This document shows positions 43,301 to 51,489 of a DNA stretch of 64,000 nucleotides, piece by piece. The position numbers were made by a program, and so were the translations under genes. The notes beneath the pieces were generated by a model, which worked only from the letters and a program-made list of their open reading frames with translations, ran no database searches and was not told the DNA's origin. The DNA is from Alistipes sp. (lineage in GTDB: Bacteria > Bacteroidota > Bacteroidia > Bacteroidales > Rikenellaceae), in the NCBI GenBank assembly GCA_017935185.1, contig JAGBIC010000021.1:1-64000 (forward strand), in the 5' to 3' direction. How positions within the stretch are numbered: the first letter of the stretch is position 1; each line of letters starts with the position of its first letter.

Positions 43301-45029
43301 AGCATCTGCCAAGCTGGAGCTTTCGGGCGAGGGTCGTATGGCCAAACTCAACGGTAAGATAGATGTCAGCAACATGTCGACGACCATCGACTTCACCCGT
43401 GTGGGTTATACCATTCCCAAGGCCACAATTGATGTCAAGGATAACCATCTTCAGGCTTCAAATGTAAGGGTCTATGATGCCGAGCAGAATAGCGGTTTGC
43501 TGAATATGGATTTAAGCCTTGAGCATCTTTCGAATATCGCTTATGATTTGCGGGTAACGCCTCGTTCTATGATTGTGCTCAATACTACCCAGAATGATAA
43601 CGACCTGTTCTACGGAAAGGTTTATGCCTCGGGTGTGGCTACAATCAAGGGTAGCAAGAAGGGCGCAAATCTCGATATTACTGCTACAACCGAGCGTAAT
43701 TCGCAATTCTTCATGCCTTTGTCGGGTAAGAGTGATGTGTCGAATGCCGATTTTGTTGTCTTTGAGCAGCCCGGAGTGCAGATCGACAGTACAAACTATT
43801 TGTCACGAAAGAAGATGGCCTTCGAGCGTAGAAATCGTATTGTGCCTGCATCGGCCGGTGGAAATATGACCATAAACATTGCCCTTACCGCCCAGCCAAA
43901 TGCCGAGGTGCAATTGGTTATTGACCCCACTGTGGGTGATATCATTAAGGCGCGAGGTGAAGGCTCGTTGAATATACGTGTTGTGCCCAACGCAAATATA
44001 TTCGATATGTATGGCGACTACACCATCACCGAGGGTAGCTATCTGTTTACGTTGCAGAATATCATCAACAAACGCTTTATTATCAATAGCGGCTCGACGA
44101 TACAATGGACGGGCGATCCGATGGATGCACGACTGAATATTGATGCGGTTTATAAATTGAAGGCCTCGTTGCAGCCGTTGTTGGCCTCTACAACGCTGGA
44201 TAATGTCACCCGGGCTGTGCCTGTGGAGTGTATAATCAATCTTACGGAGCGTCTGACAAGTCCTACCGTTACGTTTGATATTAAAGTGCCGAATGTCGAT
44301 AGCGAGATACAGAATGCCATATCGAATCTGCTCAATAACCAGCAATCGATTGCTACGCAATTCATGTATCTGCTTGTCAGCGGCTCGTTCTACTCCGATT
44401 CGTCGACTTCCAATATGGGTGCTACGGCCTCTGCAACAACAGGCTTTGAGCTTTTGTCTAACCAGTTGAGCAATTGGTTGTCAAGTGATGATTATAATAT
44501 CATCCTGCGTTATCGACCCAAGTCGGAACTTACGAGCGATGAGATTGACTTCGGCTTCTCAAAGAGTCTGGTAAACGATAGACTGCTTGTTGAGCTTGAG
44601 GGCAATTATCTGGTAGATAATAAGATGGCTCAGAGCAGTAATATGTCTAACTTTATGGGCGAGGCGTATATCACGTGGCTCATAGACCGCAATGGTAACC
44701 TTAAATTGAAGGGCTTCACCCAGACCATCGATCGTTTTGACGAGAACCAAGGTTTGCAGGAGACAGGTATCGGAATATATTACAAAGAGGACTTTAATAA
44801 TTGGTCCGATTTGAAACGCCGTGTAAAGAATCGTTTCATGAGTCGCCGTCGTCGCGCCCAGCTTGAGGCCGAGCGTTTGGGTACGGATGTCGAAAACGAG
44901 GAGGAATCCGAGGATGCTACCTCTGCACAAGATAGCCTGTCGCGTCAGGGTGACGAGGAATTGCAACCGGCCGAAAAACGTGATTCATTGGCGAGCCAAG
45001 CCGATTCGTTGGGGATGACAGCAAAATAA
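40371..45029 (+). CDS. tamB: TamB-domain translocation and assembly protein
   Basis: 1552 residues, starting with GTG at 40371. One N-terminal membrane helix (about 7-31, ILLKALSVTILFLIFCPILLTLIVDL) anchors it. A very long repetitive beta-rich region with AsmA-like features follows, and a C-terminal TamB (DUF490) domain from about residue 1150, including GEGSLNIRVVPNANIFDMYGDYTITEGSYLFTLQNIINKRFIINSGSTIQWTG and LRYRPKSELTSDEIDFGFSKSL. TamB-type proteins span the periplasm and take part in outer-membrane protein assembly or lipid transport. The last 60 residues are charged and low in complexity (EEESEDATSAQDSL). exbB follows after 41 bases. Confidence 0.9.
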   Translation: MRKVTKILLKALSVTILFLIFCPILLTLIVDLPSVQNRLIDYATEYISKKLETKVSIGRIRIGAAGSLRMDEFYVEDYQQDTLLYVGKLKIYLSRIKEGGGLILRNGTIANGRLNIRETPDGVMNIKQVVARLSNKDKEKKGDFALGINDVRIEDFSLVIERKEHREPTYGIDYGDMHLDHMSAFIDDFSLNGSTVSGFVRNFSVIEHCGLMVQNFTGGFLVDKGIIDLRDFEVMLRQSDLRISRLVLRGEDWSDYRDFVNKVRIEGELHKSIVSSNDVAHFAPRLLPWDVLARDIDLTVAGPVANMKVDVRNVNFGQSSSLRGDVLLRGLPNVKRATMKLNLERVVTCENDIAHLLFGMTGKTLPDKVLSMTGAAGEIICAGRFDGGLDRFDTDLTLTTQTGNALLSVSRRPMEVQDAASKGKDEPRLSTLVAHADLRHMELGRILQLPILGDVSALLEFNGTTSKAGINGRLQGNVDNIDFYNCRYENININGLVSNKSFSGRISSNSQPFAFALNGIANLNEEQPMYDLRLNVASADLHAMQLNKRDSVSVVGFNSELYAIGKNLDSMNGSLGINNVTYHYNADTLKTNAINLTARNAGNQRSLKFSSDFADATFSGPTSYAEVVRYLMTSMAKYLPGISQDQNMAYVSKGEGGYSALSVNVKNIDPLLDAISDGLQLASGSKLNFTMNPNTNHIALRAESDYLERNKMLVTNMNVNLTNQGDSLAMYVSADDMYAGGVHLPQLAIMGGAKNNRVRLSAGFDNKANSVSGMVSLMAQLTRVEPSNMPRVDVTLYPATINTRDKIWRINSDMISIDTTRIVVNDFRVSSGNQLLALDGVASRSNSDSLTLKLRQFEIEPFMGFAKRLGYNVRGYGDGVASLKSALHGGELTADINIDSLKVNHRSVAPLRVVSLWDFEQRRARMQMDNRRDGSRVVSGYYAPVSNRYYAEGELKNLPLDMIDPILTSVVDNTQGVASAKLELSGEGRMAKLNGKIDVSNMSTTIDFTRVGYTIPKATIDVKDNHLQASNVRVYDAEQNSGLLNMDLSLEHLSNIAYDLRVTPRSMIVLNTTQNDNDLFYGKVYASGVATIKGSKKGANLDITATTERNSQFFMPLSGKSDVSNADFVVFEQPGVQIDSTNYLSRKKMAFERRNRIVPASAGGNMTINIALTAQPNAEVQLVIDPTVGDIIKARGEGSLNIRVVPNANIFDMYGDYTITEGSYLFTLQNIINKRFIINSGSTIQWTGDPMDARLNIDAVYKLKASLQPLLASTTLDNVTRAVPVECIINLTERLTSPTVTFDIKVPNVDSEIQNAISNLLNNQQSIATQFMYLLVSGSFYSDSSTSNMGATASATTGFELLSNQLSNWLSSDDYNIILRYRPKSELTSDEIDFGFSKSLVNDRLLVELEGNYLVDNKMAQSSNMSNFMGEAYITWLIDRNGNLKLKGFTQTIDRFDENQGLQETGIGIYYKEDFNNWSDLKRRVKNRFMSRRRRAQLEAERLGTDVENEEESEDATSAQDSLSRQGDEELQPAEKRDSLASQADSLGMTAK

Positions 45030-45070
45030 CGTTAATTATAATGTAAAACTTAAATAAAAAGAACAAAATT

Positions 45071-45769
45071 ATGATTGAATTTCTTCAAGCTGCCGAGCCG
45101 GTAGCACAAGCAGGAGAGGCTGCAGCAGCTGCAGCCACAGAGGTGACCCGCATGGGTCTTTGGGAGTTGTTTACCAAGGGTGGATGGCTGATGTGGCCAT
45201 TGCTTATCCTTGGCGGCATTACTGTGTTTATTTTTGTGGAGCGCTATATGGCAATTCGCAAGGCTTCGGGATTGGACATGAACTTTATGAATCGTATCCG
45301 TGACTACATCTCTGATGGTAAGATTCGCGCTGCGGTTGATTTGTGCCGTAAGACCAATACCCCCATTGCCCGCATGATCGAGAAGGGTATCGAGCGTATC
45401 GGTCGCCCCATGAGCGATATTCAAACCGCTATCGAGAATGTTGCAAACCTCGAGGTGTCAAAATTGGAGAATGGTCTGCCTTTCCTTGCAACCATCGCCG
45501 GTGGTGCGCCGATGATCGGATTCTTGGGTACTGTAATCGGTATGGTGCAGACATTTATGGATATGGCTGCTGCGGGTGGAACCATCGATTTGTCGTTGCT
45601 TTCTGGCGGTATGTATGTGGCCATGGTTACAACTGTTGCAGGTCTTATCGTGGGTATTCCTGCATTCTTTGGTTATAACTATCTCGTAGCCCGTATCGAG
45701 AAGCTGGTATTCCAGATGGAGGCTAACTCAATCGCGTTTATGGATATTTTGAATCAACCTGTAAAATAA
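45071..45769 (+). CDS. exbB: ExbB/TolQ/MotA-type proton channel
   Basis: 232 residues. An Ala/Glu-rich N-terminus is followed by a first membrane helix (about 42-60, LMWPLLILGGITVFIFVERY). Later helices span about 135-160 (FLATIAGGAPMIGFLGTVIGMVQTF) and 175-200 (MYVAMVTTVAGLIVGIPAFFG). It forms the proton channel of the energy-transducing complex with ExbD, driving TonB or Tol. Next genes: exbD (six bases later), a TIGR04076 protein, tonB and a DUF1573 protein. Confidence 0.92.
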   Translation: MIEFLQAAEPVAQAGEAAAAAATEVTRMGLWELFTKGGWLMWPLLILGGITVFIFVERYMAIRKASGLDMNFMNRIRDYISDGKIRAAVDLCRKTNTPIARMIEKGIERIGRPMSDIQTAIENVANLEVSKLENGLPFLATIAGGAPMIGFLGTVIGMVQTFMDMAAAGGTIDLSLLSGGMYVAMVTTVAGLIVGIPAFFGYNYLVARIEKLVFQMEANSIAFMDILNQPVK

Positions 45770-45775
45770 ACAGTT

Positions 45776-46180
45776 ATGGCAATTAAAAGAGGATCAAAGG
45801 TTGATAGTTCATTCTCGGCATCTTCGATGACCGACCTTATGTTCCTGCTCTTGATTTTTATGATTATAGCCACCACTCTTATCAATCCCAATGCTGTGAA
45901 ACTGATGCTCCCAAAGAGCGCCAACCAGCTTAAGGATAAGGCTATAACCACTGTCTCTATTCAGGATGCGGGGGGCGGTAATTACCGCTATTATGTCGAG
46001 CTGGAGAATGTCGGCTCACGTCAGGGTATTGAGCGCGCTCTCAAAGCTCGTCTTGAGGGTCAGGAGGAGCCGACCATATCACTCCATGCCGACAAGAGTG
46101 TCGAGTGGGATGAGATTGTGCAGGTGATGAACATCGCAAAGGATAACGGCTATAAACTTATAGCCGCTACCCAACCCTAA
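45776..46180 (+). CDS. exbD: ExbD/TolR-type biopolymer transport protein
   Basis: 134 residues. One N-terminal membrane helix (about 20-40, SMTDLMFLLLIFMIIATTLI) carries the conserved proton-path aspartate D18 (in MTDLMF), followed by a small periplasmic domain (about 55-134) containing ISLHADKSVEWDEIVQVMNIAKDNGYKLIAATQP. It pairs with ExbB. Only one ExbD copy is present, whereas many Bacteroidota operons have two. Confidence 0.92.
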   Translation: MAIKRGSKVDSSFSASSMTDLMFLLLIFMIIATTLINPNAVKLMLPKSANQLKDKAITTVSIQDAGGGNYRYYVELENVGSRQGIERALKARLEGQEEPTISLHADKSVEWDEIVQVMNIAKDNGYKLIAATQP

Positions 46181-46223
46181 TACGTCGAAGAGGCTTTTAT
46201 AGGCTTTGTTTAAGTGCTATGGT

Positions 46224-46538
46224 ATGAAGAAATGTAGAATAACCGTCATACGTCGAGCCTCGTATGAGGATTTGATGGCGCAGTACGAGAACCCTATTGA
46301 ACACGCTTGCGATATGTGCGAGGGTCGGGTATTTATTGCCAATGGTTGGCGACGCCCCGAAGGCTTGTGTCAAAGCGCATGGGAGTCGATGTCATCGTTT
46401 GTTATGGCTTTGGCACACGGTGGCGGTAATTTCTATGATGGATGGATGAAGAATCCTCATTCTGCGATGATATCGTGCAATGATGGTTTTCGTCCTGTCA
46501 GTTTTCTTATAGAAGCACTTGACGAAGAGGCTGATTAA
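46224..46538 (+). CDS. TIGR04076-family protein
   Basis: 104 residues. ATG 46224 gives the family start MKKCRITVIRRASYEDLMAQY. Other family features: HACDMCEGRVFIANGWRRPEGLCQSAWESM, then FYDGWMKNPHSAMISCNDGFRPVSFLIEAL. Members are small Cys-containing proteins of unknown function, often in anaerobes. It sits within the ExbB-ExbD-TonB cluster, 43 bases after exbD and 43 before tonB, and is the only gene there not obviously tied to energy transduction. Confidence 0.8.
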   Translation: MKKCRITVIRRASYEDLMAQYENPIEHACDMCEGRVFIANGWRRPEGLCQSAWESMSSFVMALAHGGGNFYDGWMKNPHSAMISCNDGFRPVSFLIEALDEEAD

Positions 46539-46581
46539 CAGCTAAAAATAGCAGGATTTCAATAATCCAAACAATTAAATT

Positions 46582-47262
46582 ATGAACTATTACGACGAAA
46601 AAGACGACAGACCCAAACTCTATGGAGGCGTAGCCGTCGCGGCATATATCGTCGCTATTGCGGCGTTGTTACTGCTCACCTACATCCCTATTACGGTGGT
46701 TAGGCCGCCCGAGATGATGGTCATCGAGATTGTCGAGGAGCCTCGTGAGAAACCACGTCCTGTGGTCACTACCCAAGCCCCTCGCCATGAAAGATTGTCG
46801 TCTACAACGCAAAACTCGCAGCAGGTGACCGGAACTGACCAGAAGACTCAGACGGTGAATCGACGTGCGATATTCCATAGCAACAAGGGCGGTGTGGATG
46901 AGCCCGAAGATTTGGGTAATCCCTATGCACGCGAGGGTGACGAGAACCTCGCCAGTGGCGATGGCGGAGGCTTGAATCCGATAGGCAATGACCAGCTTGA
47001 TGAGGGATTGCGTGGTCGAGGTCTGGTGGGTAATTTACCCAAACCCTCATATCCGGGAAATGTGAGTGGAAAAATAGTCATTCGTGTTACCGTAGACCAA
47101 CATGGCAGGGTTACCGCGGCGGCATATGAGCCCAAGGGCTCAACATCTTCGGATGCAGCTTTGGTTGCGGCGGCTATCGAAGCGGCAAAGCGAGCCCGTT
47201 TTACCGAGAGCCGTAGCTTTGTGCAGGGTGGAACGATAACTTATAATTTCAAATTGAATTGA
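46582..47262 (+). CDS. tonB: Energy transducer TonB
   Basis: 226 residues. One N-terminal membrane helix (about 14-35, AVAAYIVAIAALLLLTYIPITVV) is followed by a Glu/Pro/Arg stretch (EPREKPRPVVTTQAPRHE), a Gly-rich linker (about 108-140) and a C-terminal TonB domain (about 150-226) with PKPSYPGNVSGKIVIRVTVDQHGRVTAAAYEPKGSTSSDAALVAAAIEAAKRARFTES. It transmits the proton-motive force captured by ExbBD to outer-membrane receptors. It overlaps the DUF1573 gene by one base (TGATG). Confidence 0.9.
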   Translation: MNYYDEKDDRPKLYGGVAVAAYIVAIAALLLLTYIPITVVRPPEMMVIEIVEEPREKPRPVVTTQAPRHERLSSTTQNSQQVTGTDQKTQTVNRRAIFHSNKGGVDEPEDLGNPYAREGDENLASGDGGGLNPIGNDQLDEGLRGRGLVGNLPKPSYPGNVSGKIVIRVTVDQHGRVTAAAYEPKGSTSSDAALVAAAIEAAKRARFTESRSFVQGGTITYNFKLN

Positions 47263-47669
47263 TGATGCTGGCATTAAAGAGATTTATATCTTGTTTGGTG
47301 TTGCTGCTTACGATAAATTGTTTGAGTGCGCAGCAGGCTCGGCCCATTATGGTTTTTGACCGTGTTTCTCACGATTTTGGTGATGTTAAACGCAAGGGCG
47401 GAGATTTGATAAAAGAGTTCCGATTTGTGAACAAGGGCGACGCTCCGTTGGTGATTAAAAAGATTACCAAGTCGTGCTCGTGTATGTCGGTAACCTATTC
47501 CCGCAAGCCTGTATTGCCGGGTGAGTCATCGGTTATAAAGATTAAATATGAACCTCATAAGGTCGAGGCGGGAGTCTTCAATAAGGTGATACAAATCTAT
47601 TCAAACGATGCTACGGGCAAAGTGCGTCTGATAACTATTCAGGGCAATTCGGTTGATGAAATGAAGTAG
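47262..47669 (+). CDS. Exported one-domain DUF1573 protein
   Basis: 135 residues. The start at 47262 (ATG sharing its A with the tonB stop) gives a signal peptide (FISCLVLLLTINCLSAQ). The DUF1573 domain covers about 28-135: FDRVSHDFGDVKRKGGDLIKEFRFVNKGDAPLVIKKITKSCSCMSVTYSRKPVLPGES. The paired-cysteine CSC motif and YSRKPV match the first domain of the protein at 251-1405. Its tie to tonB by overlap suggests a shared envelope role, but no reaction is known. Confidence 0.85.
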   Translation: MMLALKRFISCLVLLLTINCLSAQQARPIMVFDRVSHDFGDVKRKGGDLIKEFRFVNKGDAPLVIKKITKSCSCMSVTYSRKPVLPGESSVIKIKYEPHKVEAGVFNKVIQIYSNDATGKVRLITIQGNSVDEMK

Positions 47670-47697
47670 TATGGCTTCTGGATATTGTAATAAATAT

Positions 47698-47724
47698 AAC
47701 GGCGGGTCGAAAGGCCCGCCGTTT
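47698..47724. terminator. Terminator between convergent genes
   Basis: AACGGCGGG (47698-47706) pairs with CCCGCCGTT (47715-47723). The T-runs are short and interrupted, so termination may be partial. Confidence 0.65.
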
Positions 47725-47740
47725 GTTTTGTCACTGTTTT

Positions 47741-49777
47741 TTAATCGACACGTTGCAACACGATGGCTGTACGAGCTGTGTTGTATACCTTCAAACGAGG
47801 ATGCAACTGCCTGTTCTCGTTTTCGACGTTGAAGGTAAAGTGTTGTTCTCCGACCTTTTGGCGAGCAAATCCTCCGTATCGTTTTTCGTCTGTTGATAGT
47901 ATTACCTCGTATTTTCCTGCGGTGTGTACGGGTAACTCATAGTCGGCGATAGAGGCTGTCGGATGCCAATTAAATATAAATATAAGGTCTCCGTGTGAGA
48001 ATACCATTGTCTTGTTCTGCTCGTCCATCTGCAAATTGTAAGGATAACCGGCCGACAGAATATGATGTTTCTTTATGAGTTTCACCATTGCCTTGTCGAA
48101 GTCGGCCAAATAAGAGTAGCGCAGGAATCCGTTGTCGCGCAATGACCATTGGCGGCGAGCGTAGTCATACGACCAATTGTTGCCTTCGCGCGGGAAGTCA
48201 ATCCACTCGGGATGGCCGAACTCGTTGCCCATAAAGTTGAGGTATGCATCACCTCCGGCAGCGATTGTTATCAGACGAATCATCTTGTGCAGAGCCATGC
48301 CGCGATCCATTACGGGTGACTCAAATGCTCGGTTCATGCCTGTATACATTAGGCTGTCGAGCAATCTAAATGCTATGGTCTTATCTCCCACCAGAGCTTG
48401 ATCGTGTGACTCGGCATAGGCGACCGTCTTTACCTCGGGCAGACGGTTTGTCAGGAGGCTCCACATCTCCCATATATTCCACTCCTCATCGGGAATGTCT
48501 TTCAGCATCTTAATCCAAAAATCGGGAATAGCCATCCCCAAACGGTAGTCAAACCCGACTCCGCCGTCATCTATCGCATTGCACATTCCCGGCATGCCGC
48601 TGACATCCTCGGCGATGGTGATGGCCTTTGGACGGAAGTCGTGAACAAGACGGTTGGCCAAGGTGAGGTATGTCACAGCGTCAAGGTCGACACCCTCGTC
48701 GAAAAACTTCTCGCGAGAGTCGAAATCGGTATAACCTCGGTGGTAATATAGCATTGACGTTACTCCGTCGAAACGGAAGCCGTCGAAGTGATACTCGTCA
48801 AGCCAATATTTTACATTTGATAGCAGAAAGTGTTCAACGCCGCCCTTGCCGTAGTCGAATACCATCGAATCCCAATATTTCTGATAGCCCGCTTCGCCCG
48901 GCTTTGAGTAATGATAGTCGGAACCATCCAAATTACGTATACCCTCGTTCCAATTCTTCACATAGTGGGCATGCACCAAGTCCATTATAACGGCTATACC
49001 CATCGAGTGAGCGGTGTCAATAAGGTGTTTCAACTCCTCGGGTGTGCCAAAACGAGATGACGGAGCAAAGAAATTCGCAACATGGTAGCCAAACGAACCG
49101 TAGTAGGGGTGTTCGGCTATGGCCATCAGCTGCACCGCGTTGTAGCCCGCCTTTTTTATGCGGGGTAGAATGTTCTCGGTAAACTCATTGTATGTGCCCA
49201 CCTTCGACTGCTCTTGAGCCATGCCCACATGGGCCTCATAAATAAGCAGATCGCGCTTCTGAACGCCCTTGAATTTGCTGTCGCTCCATTGATACGGCTG
49301 CTGGGGATTCCAGAATTGTGCAGTGTAGTTTTTTGTGTTTTCGTCCTGAACCACTCGCGTGGCGTAGGCGGGTATACGGTCGTGCCAGCCGTTTTTGCCA
49401 TGAATATGCAACTTGTATAGCGAGCCATGTGTTAGCAGATGTCCATACATGGCGTCGGGCAAAAATATACTCCAAACGCCATCCGCACCCTTATCAAGGC
49501 GGAGCTGGGTGCGCTGCCACGAATTGAAATCGCCGAAGATAAATACATCATACGCCTCGGGCAGCCATTCGCGGAACCACCAGCCGTCGAGAGCCTCGTC
49601 CCATTGCCAACCATAGAACTTATAGCCGTTGGCGTAATCAACGATGCTGCCGGCCTGTTGTTTGATGGCCTCCATACGGAGTTGATAGCGATTGTGTCGC
49701 TCAAGAATCTTGTCGGCAACGGGTTTCAGCCACTCGTCACGTTCTACTATTGGCATAGTTCTGATTGAAAGCTCCAT
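47741..49777 (-). CDS. glgB: 1,4-alpha-glucan branching enzyme (GH13)
   Basis: 678 residues. It makes alpha-1,6 branches in glycogen. An N-terminal CBM48-like domain (about 50-150, GWQWDEALDGWWFREWLPEAYDVFIFGDFNSW) precedes the GH13 barrel. The nucleophile is D337 in DGFRFDGVTSM and the acid/base is E390 in TIAEDVSG; AESHDQ with the third catalytic Asp follows. A C-terminal beta domain ends the protein. The size and order fit the eukaryote-like GlgB found in Bacteroidota. No other glycogen genes lie in the window. Confidence 0.9.
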   Translation of the reverse strand: MELSIRTMPIVERDEWLKPVADKILERHNRYQLRMEAIKQQAGSIVDYANGYKFYGWQWDEALDGWWFREWLPEAYDVFIFGDFNSWQRTQLRLDKGADGVWSIFLPDAMYGHLLTHGSLYKLHIHGKNGWHDRIPAYATRVVQDENTKNYTAQFWNPQQPYQWSDSKFKGVQKRDLLIYEAHVGMAQEQSKVGTYNEFTENILPRIKKAGYNAVQLMAIAEHPYYGSFGYHVANFFAPSSRFGTPEELKHLIDTAHSMGIAVIMDLVHAHYVKNWNEGIRNLDGSDYHYSKPGEAGYQKYWDSMVFDYGKGGVEHFLLSNVKYWLDEYHFDGFRFDGVTSMLYYHRGYTDFDSREKFFDEGVDLDAVTYLTLANRLVHDFRPKAITIAEDVSGMPGMCNAIDDGGVGFDYRLGMAIPDFWIKMLKDIPDEEWNIWEMWSLLTNRLPEVKTVAYAESHDQALVGDKTIAFRLLDSLMYTGMNRAFESPVMDRGMALHKMIRLITIAAGGDAYLNFMGNEFGHPEWIDFPREGNNWSYDYARRQWSLRDNGFLRYSYLADFDKAMVKLIKKHHILSAGYPYNLQMDEQNKTMVFSHGDLIFIFNWHPTASIADYELPVHTAGKYEVILSTDEKRYGGFARQKVGEQHFTFNVENENRQLHPRLKVYNTARTAIVLQRVD

Positions 49778-49805
49778 GATTGACCGTTTTTAATCTAATT
49801 ATAGA

Positions 49806-49834
49806 CAAATATAAAAAATATTTCCGTATATTTG
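49806..49834. promoter_or_regulatory. Divergent -7 boxes of glgB and the POT transporter
   Basis: TATATTTG on the minus strand (49813-49806) faces an identical TATATTTG on the plus strand (49827-49834). With flanking bases they form an inverted repeat ACAAATATA-N13-TATATTTGT. The glgB start is 28 bases from its box and the transporter start 64 bases from its own. Confidence 0.55.
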
Positions 49835-49898
49835 TCCAAATTTAGTAATAATGTAATATTATAACTATTAAATATAATTAACTTAAATCTATTTTTCT

Positions 49899-51416
49899 AT
49901 GTTTAAAGGACACCCTAAAGGTTTGTACGCCCTAGCTCTTGCCAACACAGGCGAGCGTTTCGGCTACTATACCATGTTGGCGGTATTCGCCCTTTTCCTT
50001 CGTGCCAACTTCGGCCTTGATGCCGGCGTGGCAGGAGCTATCTACTCAACCTTCCTCGGTTTGGTATATTTCATGCCTTTGTTCGGAGGTATTGCAGCCG
50101 ACAAGTTCAGTTTCGGTAAGATGGTGACCATCGGTATTACCATTATGTTTGTTGGTTATCTTTTGCTTTCGTTCCCGTTGGGTGGCGATACCGTGGCTAT
50201 GATTGCCATGTTGGCCGCTTTGCTCTTTATTAGTGTGGGTACGGGTCTTTTCAAGGGTAACTTGCAGGTTATGGTTGGTAACCTCTACGATGACCCCAAA
50301 TATGCCGACAAGCGTGACTCTGGCTTCTCAATCTTCTATATGGCTATCAATATTGGCGCTTTGTTTGCTCCTACTGCTGCCGTAGAGATTAAGGAGTGGG
50401 CCGAGACTTCACTCGGCTTCTCTGGTAACGATGCCTACCATTTCTCGTTTGCAGTAGCTTGCGCATCGCTTATCGCATCAATCGCTATTTACTACATTTT
50501 CCGTGCTACATTCCGTCACGTTGAAGGTGGCAAGGGCAAGAAGGGCGAGGTTGCACAGGTTGAGGATAACCTCACTCCTGCCGAGACCAAGGCTCGTATG
50601 ACCGCTTTGTTCCTCGTGTTTGCCGTTGTAATTTTCTTCTGGATGGCGTTCCACCAGAATGGTCTTACTCTTACGTATTTTGCTGACGAGTTCACCGAGA
50701 AGACATCAGAGGGTCTGCAGAGCATGGCATTCAACGTATGGAACTTGGTTGCTATTATCGTTGCTGTATATGCTGGTTTCTCAATCTTCCAGAGCGATTC
50801 AGCCAAAGGTAAGATTATGTCTGCGGTAGTTGTTGCATTGGTTGTCGTATATTTGGTATATCAGTATACAAATATCAGTGGTACAGTTGCTGTTAGCGCA
50901 CCTATCTTCCAGCAGTTTAACCCCTTCTATGTGGTTGCTTTGACTCCCGTATCTATGGCTATCTTCGGCGCACTTGCCAAGCGTGGTAAGGAGCCTTCAG
51001 CACCCCGCAAGATTGCTTACGGTATGTTGGTTGCAGCTGCTGGTTTCGCTGTGATGGCATTCGGCTCTGTGGGCTTGCTTACTCCCGATGCACAGGCAGC
51101 AGCTGGTGATGCAGGTACATTTGTATCGGCCAACTGGTTGATTTCAACTTACCTCGTGCTTACCTTTGCCGAGTTGTTGCTCTCGCCGATGGGTATCTCA
51201 TTCGTATCGAAGGTTGCTCCTCCCAAGTATAAGGGTATGATGATGGGTTGCTGGTTCGTGGCAACTGCTTTGGGTAATATGCTTGTGGCTGTGGGTGGCT
51301 TCCTCTGGGGCGGTCTTAACCTTACAGTTGTATGGTCGGTATTTATCGCATTGTGCCTCTTGTCGGCTCTATTCATGTTTGTTATGATGAAACGTCTGGA
51401 GAGCGCAACAAAGTAA
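49899..51416 (+). CDS. POT/PTR-family peptide transporter
   Basis: 505 residues, about 14 membrane helices, major facilitator fold. Marks: the N-terminal ALANTGERFGYYTMLAVFALFL (E-R-F/Y motif of proton-coupled oligopeptide transporters, about 14-35), GTGLFKGNLQVMVGNLYDD, and the later WFVATALGNMLVAVGGFLWGG. It imports di- and tripeptides with protons. A stand-alone gene between divergent glgB and a terminator. Length is typical for bacterial POT proteins. Confidence 0.9.
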   Translation: MFKGHPKGLYALALANTGERFGYYTMLAVFALFLRANFGLDAGVAGAIYSTFLGLVYFMPLFGGIAADKFSFGKMVTIGITIMFVGYLLLSFPLGGDTVAMIAMLAALLFISVGTGLFKGNLQVMVGNLYDDPKYADKRDSGFSIFYMAINIGALFAPTAAVEIKEWAETSLGFSGNDAYHFSFAVACASLIASIAIYYIFRATFRHVEGGKGKKGEVAQVEDNLTPAETKARMTALFLVFAVVIFFWMAFHQNGLTLTYFADEFTEKTSEGLQSMAFNVWNLVAIIVAVYAGFSIFQSDSAKGKIMSAVVVALVVVYLVYQYTNISGTVAVSAPIFQQFNPFYVVALTPVSMAIFGALAKRGKEPSAPRKIAYGMLVAAAGFAVMAFGSVGLLTPDAQAAAGDAGTFVSANWLISTYLVLTFAELLLSPMGISFVSKVAPPKYKGMMMGCWFVATALGNMLVAVGGFLWGGLNLTVVWSVFIALCLLSALFMFVMMKRLESATK

Positions 51417-51437
51417 TTGCACTTGCAATATGATATG

Positions 51438-51469
51438 AGTAACGGCGACCTTTTGGGGTCGCCGTTACT
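51438..51469. terminator. Hairpin terminator between convergent genes
   Basis: AGTAACGGCGACC (51438-51450) pairs perfectly with GGTCGCCGTTACT (51457-51469). The T-rich ends are short on both strands. Confidence 0.75.
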
Positions 51470-51489
51470 GTTTCATTGAGAGGATATGA

